A stretch of 64,000 nucleotides of DNA, taken from Akebia trifoliata (lineage: Eukaryota; Streptophyta; Magnoliopsida; Ranunculales; Lardizabalaceae). Where the stretch lies: assembly GCA_017979445.1 (NCBI GenBank), contig CM030709.1, forward strand, positions 4,692,001 to 4,756,000. The letters are read 5' to 3'. A program made the translations under genes and the position numbers. Below the pieces are notes generated by a model. That model saw nothing but the letters and a program-made list of their open reading frames with translations. It was not told the origin of the DNA and did not search any database. The first letter of the stretch is position 1. Every line of letters starts with the position of its first letter. Positions 1-12,120 of this stretch are shown here, one piece after another.

Positions 1-37
1 TTTATATTATGGGATCTCACTCTGAGATTTCAAGGAA

Positions 38-40
<3 letters not shown>

Positions 41-108
<68 letters not shown>
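41..108. repeat. (TC)n followed by (TA)n microsatellite
   Basis: About 15 TC dinucleotides run directly into about 19 TA-rich dinucleotides, 250 bp upstream of the SAUR start. It is a simple-sequence repeat and likely length-polymorphic. No function is implied. Confidence 0.95.
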
Positions 109-109
<1 letters not shown>

Positions 110-282
110 ATATTAATTGGGTGCAAGGTCGTACAATTTCGTATCAAGCTGCAACTCTCTTACTTTTACTATACTAATAATACAATAGAAAAAGACATAA
201 ATTGAAAAATATTACACACACTTGGCTCACCTCTTAGCTACCTATCATTCCAATATTTAATGCTCTCTCCACAAGCACACTT

Positions 283-289
283 ATATAAA
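283..289 (+). promoter_or_regulatory. Probable TATA box of the SAUR gene
   Basis: TATATAA lies 68 bp before the ATG at 357. A CT-rich leader (ctctctctgacc...) lies between them, typical of plant 5' UTRs. Position and sequence fit a core promoter; no experimental support is visible. Confidence 0.6.
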
Positions 290-356
290 CCTTCCTCTCA
301 CTTTCGTCCTCTCTCTGACCTTCACTTTCTCTCTCAGTCTCTCTCCAAAGGAAAAG

Positions 357-734
357 ATGGGGAAGGGAATGTTCTTGAGGTCCTGCCTTTCTAAGTGGAG
401 AAAGATGGGCAAAAAAGTTTTTCCTTCTTCAACGTATGACCATTGTTGTCAGTGGGTTCTATGGCCTTTCTTGCATGAAGAACCACAACCCATTCCCAAA
501 GATGTCCCAAAGGGACATTTAGTAGTCTATGTAGGTGAAGATTACAAGAGGTTTGTCATCAAACTCACCCTACTTAAACATCCTCTCTTCAAGGCATTGC
601 TCGATCGTGCCCGCGAAGAGTACCAATTCACTCCCTACTCTAAACTATGCATCCCTTGTGACGAGAAAATTTTCCTCAGTGTCATCCATTGTGCTAGCAC
701 TCCGAAGGATCGAAGGATCTTGTTGTGTCTTTGA
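357..734 (+). CDS. SAUR family auxin-responsive protein, 125 aa
   Basis: Small auxin-up RNA (SAUR) proteins are short, intronless auxin-response products; the best studied ones inhibit PP2C-D phosphatases and so activate plasma-membrane H+-ATPases in cell expansion. The SAUR core is visible at about residues 47-103: IPKDVPKGHLVVYVGED, then KRFVI, then LLKHPLFKALLDRAREEY, then LCIPCDE. The N-terminus is basic (KWRKMGKK) and the C-terminus is a short RRILLCL tail. The length is normal for the family and the frame is uninterrupted. The ATG is the first after a TATA box and a CT-rich leader. The family has many members, so a specific SAUR number cannot be given. Confidence 0.92.
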   Translation: MGKGMFLRSCLSKWRKMGKKVFPSSTYDHCCQWVLWPFLHEEPQPIPKDVPKGHLVVYVGEDYKRFVIKLTLLKHPLFKALLDRAREEYQFTPYSKLCIPCDEKIFLSVIHCASTPKDRRILLCL

Positions 735-1430
735 GGATCTACAGCTAAGCGAATTTGCTTGATGAGGTCTAACTTCTAAATCTAGCATAGTCTTATGTAC
801 TTTATTTACACCATGTACTACATAATTTATATCCCTTGGTTATAAATGTAATTCATGTATTGAAATATGCAATTACCACCCAACGCTTTTCATTCTTACT
901 AGTAAAGCTTCAATTTCTTTTAACGTAACAAACAGTTGTACCCATTCTTTGTAGGGCCGGGGCGTTAAGCACTTTGGTTTTTTGTTTGTTTTTTAAGGGA
1001 AGCTAATTGTGAAGTTGGGTTTTAAGGAAGTCGAACCCACACGTCTACCAACTTGCTAAGTTGGCATCTTCGTGAAGTACTTTGTTAACAACTTAAGAGA
1101 GACATCCTAGGATGTATGTTGTCGATGGGAACATATTTTCCCAAATATCCATGTCCGTCGTTGGACCCAATTAGTATTTAGTCTGGATCTAGTTGCTCTA
1201 GTTTAGAAGTTTTCTATGCTTCTATGGATTAACCAGACTTGGTTCACCAAACAGACCAAGCAATTGGGACTGGGTCGGTTGGCCTTCCGAGCCTGAGTAA
1301 TATAGGTGGGATCTGGACTAAATGTAATGGTACCCAACCCGCTAAGACAGTACAAGTACATGGAAAAAACTAAAAATTGTCTAAATATCTGAATCTTATA
1401 GAGCATAACTAGGATAGTTACAACTACCAG
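735..1430. other. 3' flank of SAUR and anonymous intergenic DNA
   Basis: The first 200 bp are AT-rich and probably include the SAUR 3' UTR. At about 1020-1075 there is a short tRNA-like or retroelement-type phrase (gaacccacacgtctaccaac). I see no gene here. Confidence 0.5.
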
Positions 1431-1510
1431 GTTTGAAGCCACCAACTTGGTAAGTTGGTAAAGACTAGGTGGGTAATACCACAGACCTGGGATTGAAACC
1501 CGTCTTCACC
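1431..1510 (+). mobile_element. SINE-like fragment with tRNA-type promoter words
   Basis: The stretch around 'ggtaagttggtaaagacta' followed by 'acctgggattgaaaccc' resembles the A-box and B-box (GGTTCRANYCC-type) layout of tRNA-derived plant SINEs. Similar wording occurs at about 40330-40390 and 32310-32350. The copies are short and degenerate, so this is a tentative family call. Confidence 0.35.
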
Positions 1511-1522
1511 ATTTTTTCTTTC

Positions 1523-2030
1523 ATTTTTATAAGTATAAATTTTATTATTAAAGAAAGAAGCAAATACAACAGTCTCCAGATGAAGCAATCAAAAGGATAA
1601 AAATAACTAAGAATTACAAATAGAGTCTCATCTAAAAACCAAGTCCTGAAAAAAGAAATCCTTAAACTCTGAACATAATTTGCACCAAAATAACAGTAGT
1701 CCCAAAACATCTAACACAATATCCTGAAAAGAAGAGACCACCCCTTTGAAAATTCTATTATTCCTCTCCAACCATAGCCCCTAGGTAGTAGAGAAAGGAA
1801 GAAACCTCCGAAGGATTTTCTTTCTCCCTAGAAACATGGAAGAATCCCAACTTCGGAATAAAGATGAAAGCATATTAGGGACCCGGAAAACCTTGAAAAA
1901 CCTGAAGAAGTGGGAACATATGGAAAATGGCAACTGGCAATGCATCATAACGTGATCCACGGACTCGCATTTTCATGCAGTTTTCGGTCCCACTACATCA
2001 CACATTCATCTGAATATGTTTCAGCTGTAT
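1523..2030 (-). mobile_element. LINE (L1-type) 3' fragment
   Basis: On the minus strand the sequence reads as the decayed C-terminal end of a plant LINE ORF2 (words like ERNNRIFKG and QDIVLDVLG, across stops). It ends in a terminal TAATAAAATTTATACTTATAAAAA-like tail at about 1560-1523. The tail and the W-G-x-W-x-ERNNR-F pattern recur in other LINE pieces in this window. It is 5'-truncated and not coding. Confidence 0.7.
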
Positions 2031-5000
2031 TATCAGATGAACACCACCAATATTCATATTAGAGTTGTTACAAAACCAATTGCTTAACCTTCTAGGAACC
2101 CTCGCAGGTTACTTTGCTAGTCTGCTTCAATGGTAAGGTCATACGGTTTGGAAGTAGAGGCTTCTCTTTGAACTTGAGCAATTCCTCAGCCAAGAAAATC
2201 CAGGAAATTTCCTAGTCTCGAACAGTCTTTAATAATTACTGAAATAAATAAATAAAATCTTCTTAAGATTAAATGGTTAATTAAGATAAACAGAAATGAT
2301 GAATTAAGAAAACTACTGACCTTTCATTATCACCAGCATCGCCAACTATAATTCCAACTATTTGGAGATGACAACATGAATATGATTTCACCATTTAACT
2401 CTATATTTCTTACTGCCCCAATCCAATTTATTTCTTTTCCTTCCTCTCACACTTTTAAAACCCTAAACTAACAACAAAGCGCCACTCCTCCATTTGTGAT
2501 GTCAATGGTCTTCATGGTAAATGCGTAAATCTCTATCAACTTAAACTTTGGTTTATCTCCTATATTGGAATATGGAGTTATTTACAACAACGAATATTTA
2601 AAGACACATTATGGAAGGGGATTGTGAATTTGTAGGGGTAGGAGAAACCAGAGGTGCCAATAAATGTTAAACTAATTGATCCAACAAGTGATCAAAGGAT
2701 TTATGATGCAGAAGATGAAGCAAGTCAAGAGTCGAGAAAACATTCATGAATGAGTTTCCACCTTGGCTGGTAGAAGATGAAGCAAGTAGACTCAACCAAC
2801 TTTAACCAACTCATCACTGTCATCATCAAAGCCTTGCCCAACAAGTTGAGCCAAATTTAAAAAACTCAATTAAAACTAAAGCAGTCTAAGAAAATGTGGT
2901 ATCAAACCCAGACACCACAACAGAGAGCTCTGCAAAAAGTACTGCCTTTTCATTATAAGAACAATGAATCAAACACTCATCAACAACATGAATAAGACAA
3001 ATTATTTCCATAGAAAATAATTTTATTCTTATCTATGAGTCAAGAAACCATTATGTAAGAAATCATAAAAACGATCAAAGTGAAAAAGAAACTTACGTGA
3101 ATAAAAACTATGAATCTTTTGTATCTTCGTGTTTGGGGGATGGTAGCTACAAGGTACAATTGTGCAAGGGGAATTTCCATGGTTTAGTGTCAGGTAAAGT
3201 TCATAGAATCAATTTGGTAAGGAATTTGGTGTTGGTGATGTCCAGTAGCATTTCTCTTGTTGTATAGAGGTAGATAGTTGAAAATGTACATGACAAAGCA
3301 TCCACAACCATGGCAACATAGCACCACAAAGAAACAAGGGGGAGTAACAGCGAGCAGGTCATGGCTGTTGGTTGTAGCACTATTTTTCCACCAGGCAATG
3401 GCATTGTTGCTAAGATTATGGAAGGTCTGTGTGAATAGCAACTTATCAACAAAAAAAAGGTCTGTGTGAATAGCAACTGTCAATGGTGCAAACGTGAGCT
3501 ACAAGGATGGAGCCCATGTAGGAATCATCATGCATCGTTGATTGCTTGCTCCATAGAAGAGAGAGGGCATCTCTTATAGTAACTACCCCAGTGTGAGGAA
3601 GAAAGGTACAAAATAAGGCCAAGGCAAGGCTTAGACTTGACCAAGGTTACGAGAACAGAGACTTCCCCATCACCGTGAAACCAAAAGGAGCACATGCATT
3701 GATGGTCATCGTGAGGTCAAGGGATCATAAACGAAAATGTAGGAATGACCACAAGAATGAGAACGGGCGCCCCATTACAAATCCTTGAGTGAGGGGGTTA
3801 CCAGGAAGTCTAGCCTTCGAGCCCATGCCGAACCCATGGAAAGATAGTATTGTGATGCTAAGTTATATATGGCTAGGAAGAGCATCTTACCAATATGAAT
3901 ATCACCTTCAATCCATGATACAAGAGAAAACGATGTTAAAAAACAAAATAGTGAGGAAAGGGGCCTCTCCACATAAAAAAGGGAGCGAAAAACTTATAAA
4001 CGGGTATGACATACTTCTCCTTCATCCCGCAACGGATTACTCTTCAACCTAGTACAACCATCCCCACTAGCCTCTTCCTCTCAGGCTCTTCGTCCTCTTT
4101 TTATTCACCCATGGTTCCCCAAGAGCAAATTTAGCCAAGCATTTAGTTGCAAGAAAACTCCTACATAAGGTAAAGTGCTCTAGAATAGAGCTTTTCCCAT
4201 GGTTTTGCCTGGGGAGTGCCTTGGACTCACAGTTCTGAGATGATGTAACACGAAATCATTTGAGATGGACTAACCATAGATCATGAAATTATATACTTTT
4301 TATGTTTAACATTTTATAATTTTTGATTTTACTTGTACAAAAATGATGTAATAGAATATCTTAAATATGAGATATATGATTTCTTTTTTGATACTCAAAA
4401 TATTTAGCATAGATCCACAGTCGTTTTGGGGTATTTCCAAACCATCAATTTTTATTGGGCATTCTCCTTCATGGATGTCAAAACTAAATTCACACTCCAG
4501 ATACTTAGTATTGGTTTTAGTTATTCAAAAGCCCTTGGACGCCAGCACCGATCTCCATTATTTTAGTTTTTCATTTACTCTTCAGTCTCATAAAATAATA
4601 TCACATGGAAAAAAAACAGATTTAACTTCAAATAACCATAGCAAGAGTCTACAAATACTCTAAATGATACAATTAAAATATCAAGAACCGAAAATGTTTA
4701 CATGCGACCATAGGCATATAACAGGATCTTGAAAAGAAGAAAAAAAACGGTACCTTTTGAGAGGCAGCAAATCATGACTACTCTCAACTTGTACATCACT
4801 ATTACATATATAATCATACATTGCAAAACTATGCTATAAGCAGAACATAACATATACACAGAGCAATAACATAAATTATACACAAAATTGTATATTTTTC
4901 CAAACTGATAAAGTACACAGAACAACACAAGAGGGCTGGTGGCTACACAAAAAAGAAAAAATTGGAAAAAACCAATCCCATTGACTGCAAAAGAGGTACA

Positions 5001-5081
5001 TCCAAAGCATAGAAAAGTTAACGGTACAAGACGGTTAAATTTCGAAGACCCCAAGTGATTGTCACCTAAATACCACTGTTT
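2031..5081. other. Intergenic stretch, no gene recognised
   Basis: Only short open frames occur (none above about 120 codons), with no recognisable domains. The AT content fluctuates. The 3100-4100 part is less AT-rich than its surroundings, but I find no splice-compatible coding pattern in it. The 4690-5081 end may include the 3' UTR of the minus-strand membrane-protein gene. Confidence 0.5.
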
Positions 5082-6452
5082 TCACCTGAGACGATCTATA
5101 AAACCCTCCAAATCTCTCCGCCCAAAACTCCTCCCATCCGAAGTGGCATCCTCGCACCTTGCCGCGAAGTAATATATCAACCAAACCACCATAAAGTAAA
5201 CCTCCACCACTGATTGGAAAAACGATGCAAAGAACCTCCCACATATATAAGTCAAACCCCATCTCACTACCGACCCACAAAGGATAGCTTCGTAGCATTT
5301 TAATCGGATTGCCTGACTCAACATCGTGGACATCAAGTAACACCCTTCCTTCACAATTTCCATTCCACTCCTCCTTGTATCCGTAATTGCAACCCAATAA
5401 TCCACAGCAAACACAAAAGCCACAAATGTATCCAACAAAAACCAAGCAAACAGAAACCCTGATATTTCCTTCTCAAAACCCCTAATCCAAGGAGACGAAA
5501 CGGAGAAGGGCATCAATTTCAATCTCACGAACAGATTAAAGAACGAGTACTGATCTTCAATTTCACCAAAGAACCATAAACCAAGGAGTTGAGTTAACAC
5601 ATCTCTAACAGCCCATCTCATGAGAATTAGCCCCGAAAGCCTTCGAAATCCCAATTGTGAACCAACCCAAACCGTTCGAAAAAACGAATTATACTTCCCT
5701 AATTGGTTGTTAACCACATTGAAGAACACAATTCCAAGAACACATGATTGCATAACCAAAAACCCTAGAATCACCCAACCGTAAGCCACGGATAAGAAAC
5801 TCACCAGAAAGAACAACGCAGCAGCATCGCGACGACCGAGCTCGAGTCCATTAATAAAGATTCGAAAATCCACAGTTTGATCCACTGTTTCGTTCCTCTC
5901 ACCATTGCCATCACCATCACCATCACCACTATCAGATAAAGAGAAACCCTCAGCTTTGAACAGAAATCCTGACCTAACAATCTCTGAAAACCTAATTCCA
6001 TCGTTTTTCCCCAAATCAGAAAACTCTAATTTCCCTTCACGAGGGAAGAAATTACTCAAATTCACAAAACTTCCATTAACAGGAGATCTACGACCAAATC
6101 CAAATATTTGATCGTCTTTATCGTCGCTGGAGAAGAAATCATCATCTAGGGTTCCGACTCGGCTCAATTGGAGGAACGGTCGGCGACGGCGGTTTCTGAC
6201 GACCGGATATCTGAAGTTTTCTGAGGGTCTGACGTTCTTCTCGGAGAGATCGAGACGTGATAGTAGGGCTTTTATTGAGGGGTCTCGATCGATGAAGGAG
6301 GTTACGAATAGGGTTCCGCTCTCGACTGCAGTTCGAAAGGAGAAGAGAAGAAGAGAGAGAAAGAGAAATGTGCAGAAACTGGAGATGAAAGATACAGAGG
6401 ATTGGTTGATAACTTGCGCCGTGGTGCGTAGGTTAAGATGAGGGTCGGGCAT
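5082..6452 (-). CDS. Predicted multi-pass membrane protein of unknown function, 456 aa
   Basis: An intronless minus-strand frame of 456 codons. The start is the first real ATG (MPDPHLNLRTT...); the frame is open 21 codons further upstream but that upstream part begins only at TTG. One hydrophobic segment lies near residues 22-40 (FISSFCTFLFLSLLLFSF). A polar, low-complexity middle includes a DGDGDGNG run and Asp-rich and Arg-rich patches. At least four more hydrophobic segments follow in the second half (ALFFLVSFLSVAYGWVILGFL; VLGIVFFNVV; FLFAWFLLDTFVAFVFAVDYW; VYFMVVWLIYYFAA). This layout resembles uncharacterised plant transmembrane proteins. I cannot assign a function. That it is a gene at all rests on length, composition and lack of interruption. 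Confidence 0.75.
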   Translation of the reverse strand: MPDPHLNLRTTAQVINQSSVSFISSFCTFLFLSLLLFSFRTAVESGTLFVTSFIDRDPSIKALLSRLDLSEKNVRPSENFRYPVVRNRRRRPFLQLSRVGTLDDDFFSSDDKDDQIFGFGRRSPVNGSFVNLSNFFPREGKLEFSDLGKNDGIRFSEIVRSGFLFKAEGFSLSDSGDGDGDGNGERNETVDQTVDFRIFINGLELGRRDAAALFFLVSFLSVAYGWVILGFLVMQSCVLGIVFFNVVNNQLGKYNSFFRTVWVGSQLGFRRLSGLILMRWAVRDVLTQLLGLWFFGEIEDQYSFFNLFVRLKLMPFSVSSPWIRGFEKEISGFLFAWFLLDTFVAFVFAVDYWVAITDTRRSGMEIVKEGCYLMSTMLSQAIRLKCYEAILCGSVVRWGLTYICGRFFASFFQSVVEVYFMVVWLIYYFAARCEDATSDGRSFGRRDLEGFIDRLR

Positions 6453-6660
6453 GGCTTTTTTATCAGTGTGTGTGGCCGTTGTTGTTTCTGCAACTTTTTT
6501 TTGTTTTTCCTTCAACTGTTCCTCTCGTTTGCGGGTTTATTATGCGACTTGGTTTTAAAACTGTGGACACATTTCTTGACTTCGGTCTCGTATGATAGAA
6601 TGATGGTAACTTACCTAAATGCCCTCGATTTTAGCATCTAGCCAAAAAGTAAATGATTTT
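6453..6660. promoter_or_regulatory. Likely promoter and 5' UTR region of the membrane-protein gene
   Basis: The region just upstream of the minus-strand ATG. No clear TATA box stands out; the assignment is by position only. Confidence 0.3.
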
Positions 6661-6799
6661 TCTTCTAGGAAATTTTATTGGCACACCGATGATCTCTAAG
6701 GACGGGCCAAATTTTTTTTTAATTATTTTTAAAGTTAAAAATTCATTTTGGGCAATCCTATCAAAAGGAACCCCTTGCGACTCCGACGACTCCATTCAA

Positions 6800-7460
6800 T
6801 CTGGTGATCGGAGAGAGAGAAGAAAAAAGGAGGATGAGAATAAAAAGAGAAAGAGAGAAAGATCATAGGAGGAGAAGAAAGAAAGAGATGGATGGAGGAG
6901 AAGAATAAAAAGAAGGAAGAAGAAGCCATTTTCAATGGGATTTTTCAAACATTTTGAAGATGTAAGTAAAAAATTAGGATTCTTTCATTTTTTTTCTCAT
7001 TTTTTTTTATGAAAATCGATCAATAATAGTTCTTTATGGTTGAAATCATCTAAATTAGTCATTATTTCCATGTATTTTAGTCGAAAATAAAAAATGGGTG
7101 AGTTTTACCAATGTCAAGTTCACCATTTTTTATTTAGAGAGTGGTGAATTCGACAATAAATAAAAAGCGTAGAGTTTGACAATAAATAAAAAGTGGGAAC
7201 TCAACAGTAAATAGTAGTGAGTTCTACAATAAAAATTGTGAACTCAACACTAAATTAATAAAAATGTTGAATTCGACAATAAATAAAAAACCAGTGAACT
7301 CGCCAGTAGATTAAAAAAAAATGGTGAATTCACCAATAATGGGGACAATTAAGAAATAAAAAGTTTATTAAATGTCCTATTAAGGTACAGCACAATATGT
7401 AAGGACTATTTAAAAATAAATCCCTTACCAACATCCTTTAAGTAATTTTCCCTAAAGTAT
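6800..7460. mobile_element. Fragment of a dispersed DNA element (same family as 12671-14446)
   Basis: Shares phrases with the element at 12.7-14.4 kb: 'tttcaaacattttgaagatg', then 'gttgaaatcatctaaat', then 'tattttagtcgaaaa', then repeated 'gtgaactcaac' units. Its right end, read as reverse complement (gggaaaattacttaaagga), matches the left end of the other copy. The left end is not recognisable, so this copy looks truncated. Confidence 0.55.
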
Positions 7461-7924
7461 TTCTATTAAGTGATTCAAGACGATGGATTGGAGAAGTCAA
7501 GTGGGTTTTTGAGGAGAAAAATGAAGGGTTTTTGGTTAAAGTTTGAAGGTGAGGACATTTTTATTGGAGTGGTTGGAGGTGCTAAATTTATTAAATAATG
7601 GATTTTATAGGATAAAAATAAATGAGTTTTTTATGGAAAGTTGATGACGAGGATGTTTAGGTCATTTTAGTTGTATCTTAGAAAGACTATGGAACATGGG
7701 TACCTCACATCTAAATTAGCAAATGTTGATTTTTCCCCCAAAAATTCTTTGATTCCGCATTCAACCAAAATGTTCATATGTCTTTATCTTGATCCTTAAT
7801 TTATTTGGCAAAATAATGTATATGAAAATTTTATTTATTTTGCTAAATGATTTTCATTTAAAAGACGAAATAAGAGAAAAAATAATTAATCAACTGATGA
7901 CAAGAAGTATGATTTTGTCAGCAT

Positions 7925-9560
7925 AACTCAAGGGTTGTAGAGCCCAAGTCTTGGGAGTGTTGATAGGTTGGATGGATGGATAGACCAGGCTCAACTCAAG
8001 TGACAGAGCCCAAGCTCGACTCAGTCCAAGCATCAAGCTTGAAATTATTAACCCAAGCTTAGTCCAAACTTGAGTTTCTATCGTTGGCTTGAGTTGAGTT
8101 AATTTGAACTAGATAGTTTTAGACGTGTTGAGCTCGGTTAATGAGTCTAATTTTGTTTTGATTAACAAATAAATTTAAATCTTAATAAGGAATACAACAT
8201 CACCAATGTAGTATACGAAACAAATAGAAAATAACACACTGTAGGACTTTGCATCAAGTTACAGTGTTGTAGGTCTACCATACTCACTTTATTGCCTATT
8301 TTTTCATCTCTTTAACTTTGTTGTCTTTCTCCCCCTCCCTTTTTTTAATAATATCCTTCAAATTTTTTTATTTTTCCTCTTTCTTTTTTTTACCCATTTA
8401 ACCCACCTTATTATTTTTATCACCTCCTTGTTTTTTTAATAAAACACAATTTTAGTTTATATAATAAAACACAATTGTAGGACTCACTTCGTTATATTTT
8501 TGTAGGCGGACCAACATCTCAACCAACTACAATTTTGGGAAGAGAGAGGGTAAACGTCTCATTTAACTACAATTTTATATGGTACACCCTACTCACTTTA
8601 TTATTTTTCTTTCTTTTTACCCTTTTAACTATATTGTCTTTCTTCTCCCCTCTCCCCTCATTTTTTCAATAAAATCCCTCCAATTTTACTAACTTTCATC
8701 TTTTACCCCTTTAAATTCACTTTATTGTCTTTCCACATCTCCCCTACCTCCTCAATTTTATTATTTTTACATTTTTACCCCCCTCCATTAATATCAAAAT
8801 TTTAATAATAACCCTCCAATTTTATCATTTTTCATTTTTACCTCTTTAACCTTAAAGAGAATGCCCGCACCATATGCATGGGCGAACTCTTGTTTATAGA
8901 TTAAAATATAATTATAAGGCCCATTTTATTACAGTTTTGTGAGAGGGGGGGGGGGGTGATAAACCTCTTGTCAGCTACAATGTTGTGGAGGGTAAAAGTC
9001 TCATCCTAGTATCTTACAATTTTGCAGGGTCCACCATACTCACTTAATTGTTTTTCTTTCTCACCCCTTTCAACTTTATTATCTTTCCTCTTGTTCCTCT
9101 TCATTTTTTTAAATAATATCCCTCCAATTTTACTATCTTTCCTGTTTTACCCTTTTTTCAATAATACATGCCTAAGTTTATTATTTTTCATTTTTTACCC
9201 ATTTAACCCATTTTATTGTCTTTCCTTAGCTCTCTCTTTCTTAATAATACATCTCAAACTTTATCATTTCCTTTTATTACCCCTTAACCCCAAAAAGGAT
9301 GCTCGTGTCATTAGCACATACGAACTCTAGTGTATATATGTAACAAGAAATAATTACAAATATTTAAAATTTAAATAAAAATGTATAATTAATACAAACA
9401 AATTATATATTATTATATGACATCATGTTTGGGTTACTTGCACTTGTTGAGTTAATCTAATCCAAACTCAGTTCATGTTTTACATAACTTGAGCCAGCCT
9501 CGTGCACGTCCATCAATTGGGTTAAGCCCGAGCTAGTCCACCCAAGTTACAGTCCTAGTA
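7925..9560. mobile_element. Composite repeat: AGCTYGAGY-rich DNA element split by Helitron-like insertions
   Basis: The left (7930-8160) and right (9410-9560) parts are rich in 'gagctcg', 'cttgagttga' and 'ccaagctt' words, typical of a common nonautonomous plant DNA element. They are separated by the AT-rich block at 8240-9335. Flanks 'gtagagcccaa' and 'gtagagctcaa' may be a degenerate target duplication. The family is not identified. Confidence 0.4.
8240..9335 (+). mobile_element. Helitron-like nonautonomous elements, at least two adjoining copies
   Basis: A starting phrase 'tatataataaaacacaatt' occurs at about 8457 and again in the PAL intron at about 51585. Copies end in a short hairpin (gcccgcaccatatgcatgggc minus one base at about 8862-8882; gctcgtg...cacatacgaac at about 9300-9326), followed by 'gaactcttgt' and 'gaactctagt'. 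A hairpin just before a CTRR end and an insertion before T are Helitron features. The interior is T-rich low complexity (ttttacccttttaac units). No Rep or helicase coding is present. Confidence 0.45.
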
Positions 9561-11885
9561 GAGCTCAAACATCCATATGATTGCAAATAAAATGTTTTTG
9601 TGATTAAATGATGCATGAGATTCATAGCACACAAAACCTAATTAGCAAGTGCCACACACACACACTATTTTCCTATAACAAGTGATATTGGGACAACACA
9701 CCATTTTCCTTGTAAATGCGATGTTGCTATGCATTAAAGAGAGGTTTTATTTATTTATTTATTTTTATAATGCACTGTGTTACTTATTGGCTCTTATTTA
9801 CTCCATTAATAGATTCCTTTATAATAGGTAAAATCTTTACTGAAAATTTTCAACAAATGCAATTCCTAACAAATAAAACAACATTGCTTGTCTCTTAATT
9901 AGGGGAAATGCACTACTTCGATAGTTTTAATTACCCTAAAATATTGACAAGGAAATAGTTTTATAGCTAATAAGGGGAAATGCAATTAAGTTTTGGTTCC
10001 AGAGTATTTTATATACTTCAAAGTGATTAATTTGTCTCTTAATTGGCAGTTCATAAGCTCAAATGCAGTGACATGAAATGTCAGGTTGTCCTTGACATAA
10101 GTTAGTAACACATGTCTTACACGTGATAACTAAACTGCCAAGTGCATAGCTTGTTCATGGCACGAGAAACTAGTATAATAACCTTTTATCTTGGCTTTTA
10201 ATCTATAGTTTTTTAAATGGAGATTATTTCACGAGTGATGGATGCGAACAATACAAAAAATAAAGAAAATCAAGTTTTTTTTTTGGCTACTTTAAATATA
10301 TAGTTAGATGTATATGAAGAGTGGGATGCTTATATATTTCAATAATTAGGGTAATTAAAACTATCGAAGTAGTGCATATATATATATACCTACTAGATGC
10401 TAACAACTAGTTTTTTTTAGCTGGACAACAAGGCTATAGGTATCTTAAACGAGAAGTACAAGAAAATAAAACAAAAATATCATAAATGACATTTCGCATT
10501 TTCATCTTAGTGTAACAACGATTAGATATGCACTTAAGTGATAAAATAACCCTATTTTGAGATCTAGTCACATTTGGTATTTTGAAGATCTTCAAAGCAA
10601 TTTCTTCTATATTTTCATTTAGGCCAACAAAGACATCACTAATCACATAATTTATTCAATTTGAACATATGTGTCAACTTTCAATCAACCGAATATTGCT
10701 GATTTATACCACCTCCTCTTTATTATGAATTCTTACTTGCCCCTATAACTATATTTTCATTTACGTTCCATCTTAATTAATGCATGGATTTTATTTTCTT
10801 ACTCTTCACTTTCATAAAAAATAATAATAATACCATTGTTATTAGGGATAAATGCTATGCATGCGTGTCTAAGTGCTATAGCACTTACCCTTAATAACAA
10901 TGCCCAAACAACATGTCTAAGCGCTATAGCACTTACCCCTAATAACAATAATAACTTTCGAGTTAGGTGCCCAAGTAAAAATAATTGTATCTAAGTGTCT
11001 GCACTCCCATGCAAGAACCCATTTATTCATAGGAATATTTTTATTTATAATAAAATAACATTTTAAGAATGGTAAAATTATCTTTACAAAAATAAAAGAT
11101 TGTTATGTAACTATTTGGTTAGCGACAAGTAGATAAAAAGGAGGTAAGTGAGCTCATTAGACAAACTATAGGGGTGGTAAGTGCAATTGTCAAAATGTTA
11201 GGGGGTCGACATAGAATTATGCCAAATCAAAGGGGGTGAAATTGTAATTTATTCTATTTTAAATTAAAAACAAGTCCTTTCGATACATGTGCATTTGCAC
11301 ATGCCACCTTCTAGCTACTTAATCAAAATGTCATTGCAAATATCTCAACAATAATTTTTCAACCAATCAATCTGACCACACATGTGAAGTAATATATATT
11401 TTGCAAAATTTGAAAAAATAGTAGACAATTTAACTTTTGTGATAAATGAAAAATATCAAAATGTTCTCACTTACGACGTGCTTTTTAAAAAGAATAACAA
11501 AAATATTTAAGGGCACTTTAAAGAAAGTGTTGATAGCATTAGAAAGAATATAATTATCACACACCAATATGGGAATGTAAACAGGTGGAAAATGACACTT
11601 TAAAGAAAGTGTTGATAGCATTAGAAAGAAGACATGTAGGAGTATTTTTTGTAAAGTTAAGAGGTTAGTCACGTCAAGTTATTTACTTTTTATTTATTTA
11701 TTAAAATAACTCTATTTTAAGATGCAGCATAGAACTAAGGTGGAAAGATATTTTTGTAATTAAAAAAAAATAATGTGAATCCCTATCAATAATAACACTC
11801 TTGTCACATCAACAATTATTATTGTTATTATTACTACTACTATTTGAAATCCACACGATTCTCCTTCTTTTATCATATGCATTGC
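9561..11885. other. AT-rich intergenic DNA with small repeats, no gene seen
   Basis: Contains a palindromic pair of 'aagtgctatagcactt'-type units near 10870-10940, bounded by 'ttgttattaggg' and 'cccttaataacaa', a short stem-loop element. A 34-bp direct repeat (cactttaaagaaagtgttga...) occurs at about 11507 and 11596. No coding frame is convincing. Confidence 0.5.
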
Positions 11886-12120
11886 CAGAGGCGGAGCCAG
11901 GATTTTGCTCATGTGGGGCCAACCAAGAGTAGAAAAAAAATTTGTGGGGACGATTAAGAGTGAAAAAAATAGTTGTGGGGGCAACTAAGAGTGGAAATTC
12001 TGGGGGCAATAGTGGTAAATTTCTTTATCTGCCACTAAAATTTGTCGCAATAGCATATTAATCCATAGAATTTGAAAACTCTTGCGGGGGCAAGTGCCCC
12101 CACTCTAAATCCACCCCTAC
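11886..12120. mobile_element. Small hAT-like MITE, 235 bp
   Basis: Starts cagaggcggagccaggattt and ends in ccacccctac, the paired ends of a common plant MITE type (GGCGGAnCCAGG... / ...GGGTGGATTTAG in reverse). It is flanked on both sides by gcattgc (11879-11885 and 12121-12127), a 7-8 bp target duplication expected for hAT insertion. Confidence 0.65.

Noticed and set aside
3190..3483. Overlapping short frames on both strands near 3.2-3.5 kb
   Set aside because: No domain, no splice-compatible extension, and the frames begin at non-ATG codons or are very short.
6453..6515. 21-residue N-terminal extension of the membrane protein
   Set aside because: It would start at TTG; the first ATG in frame is at 6452.
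9022..9330. 102-codon frame
   Set aside because: It is a Phe/Leu/Ser-rich translation of T-rich low-complexity repeat, not a protein pattern.
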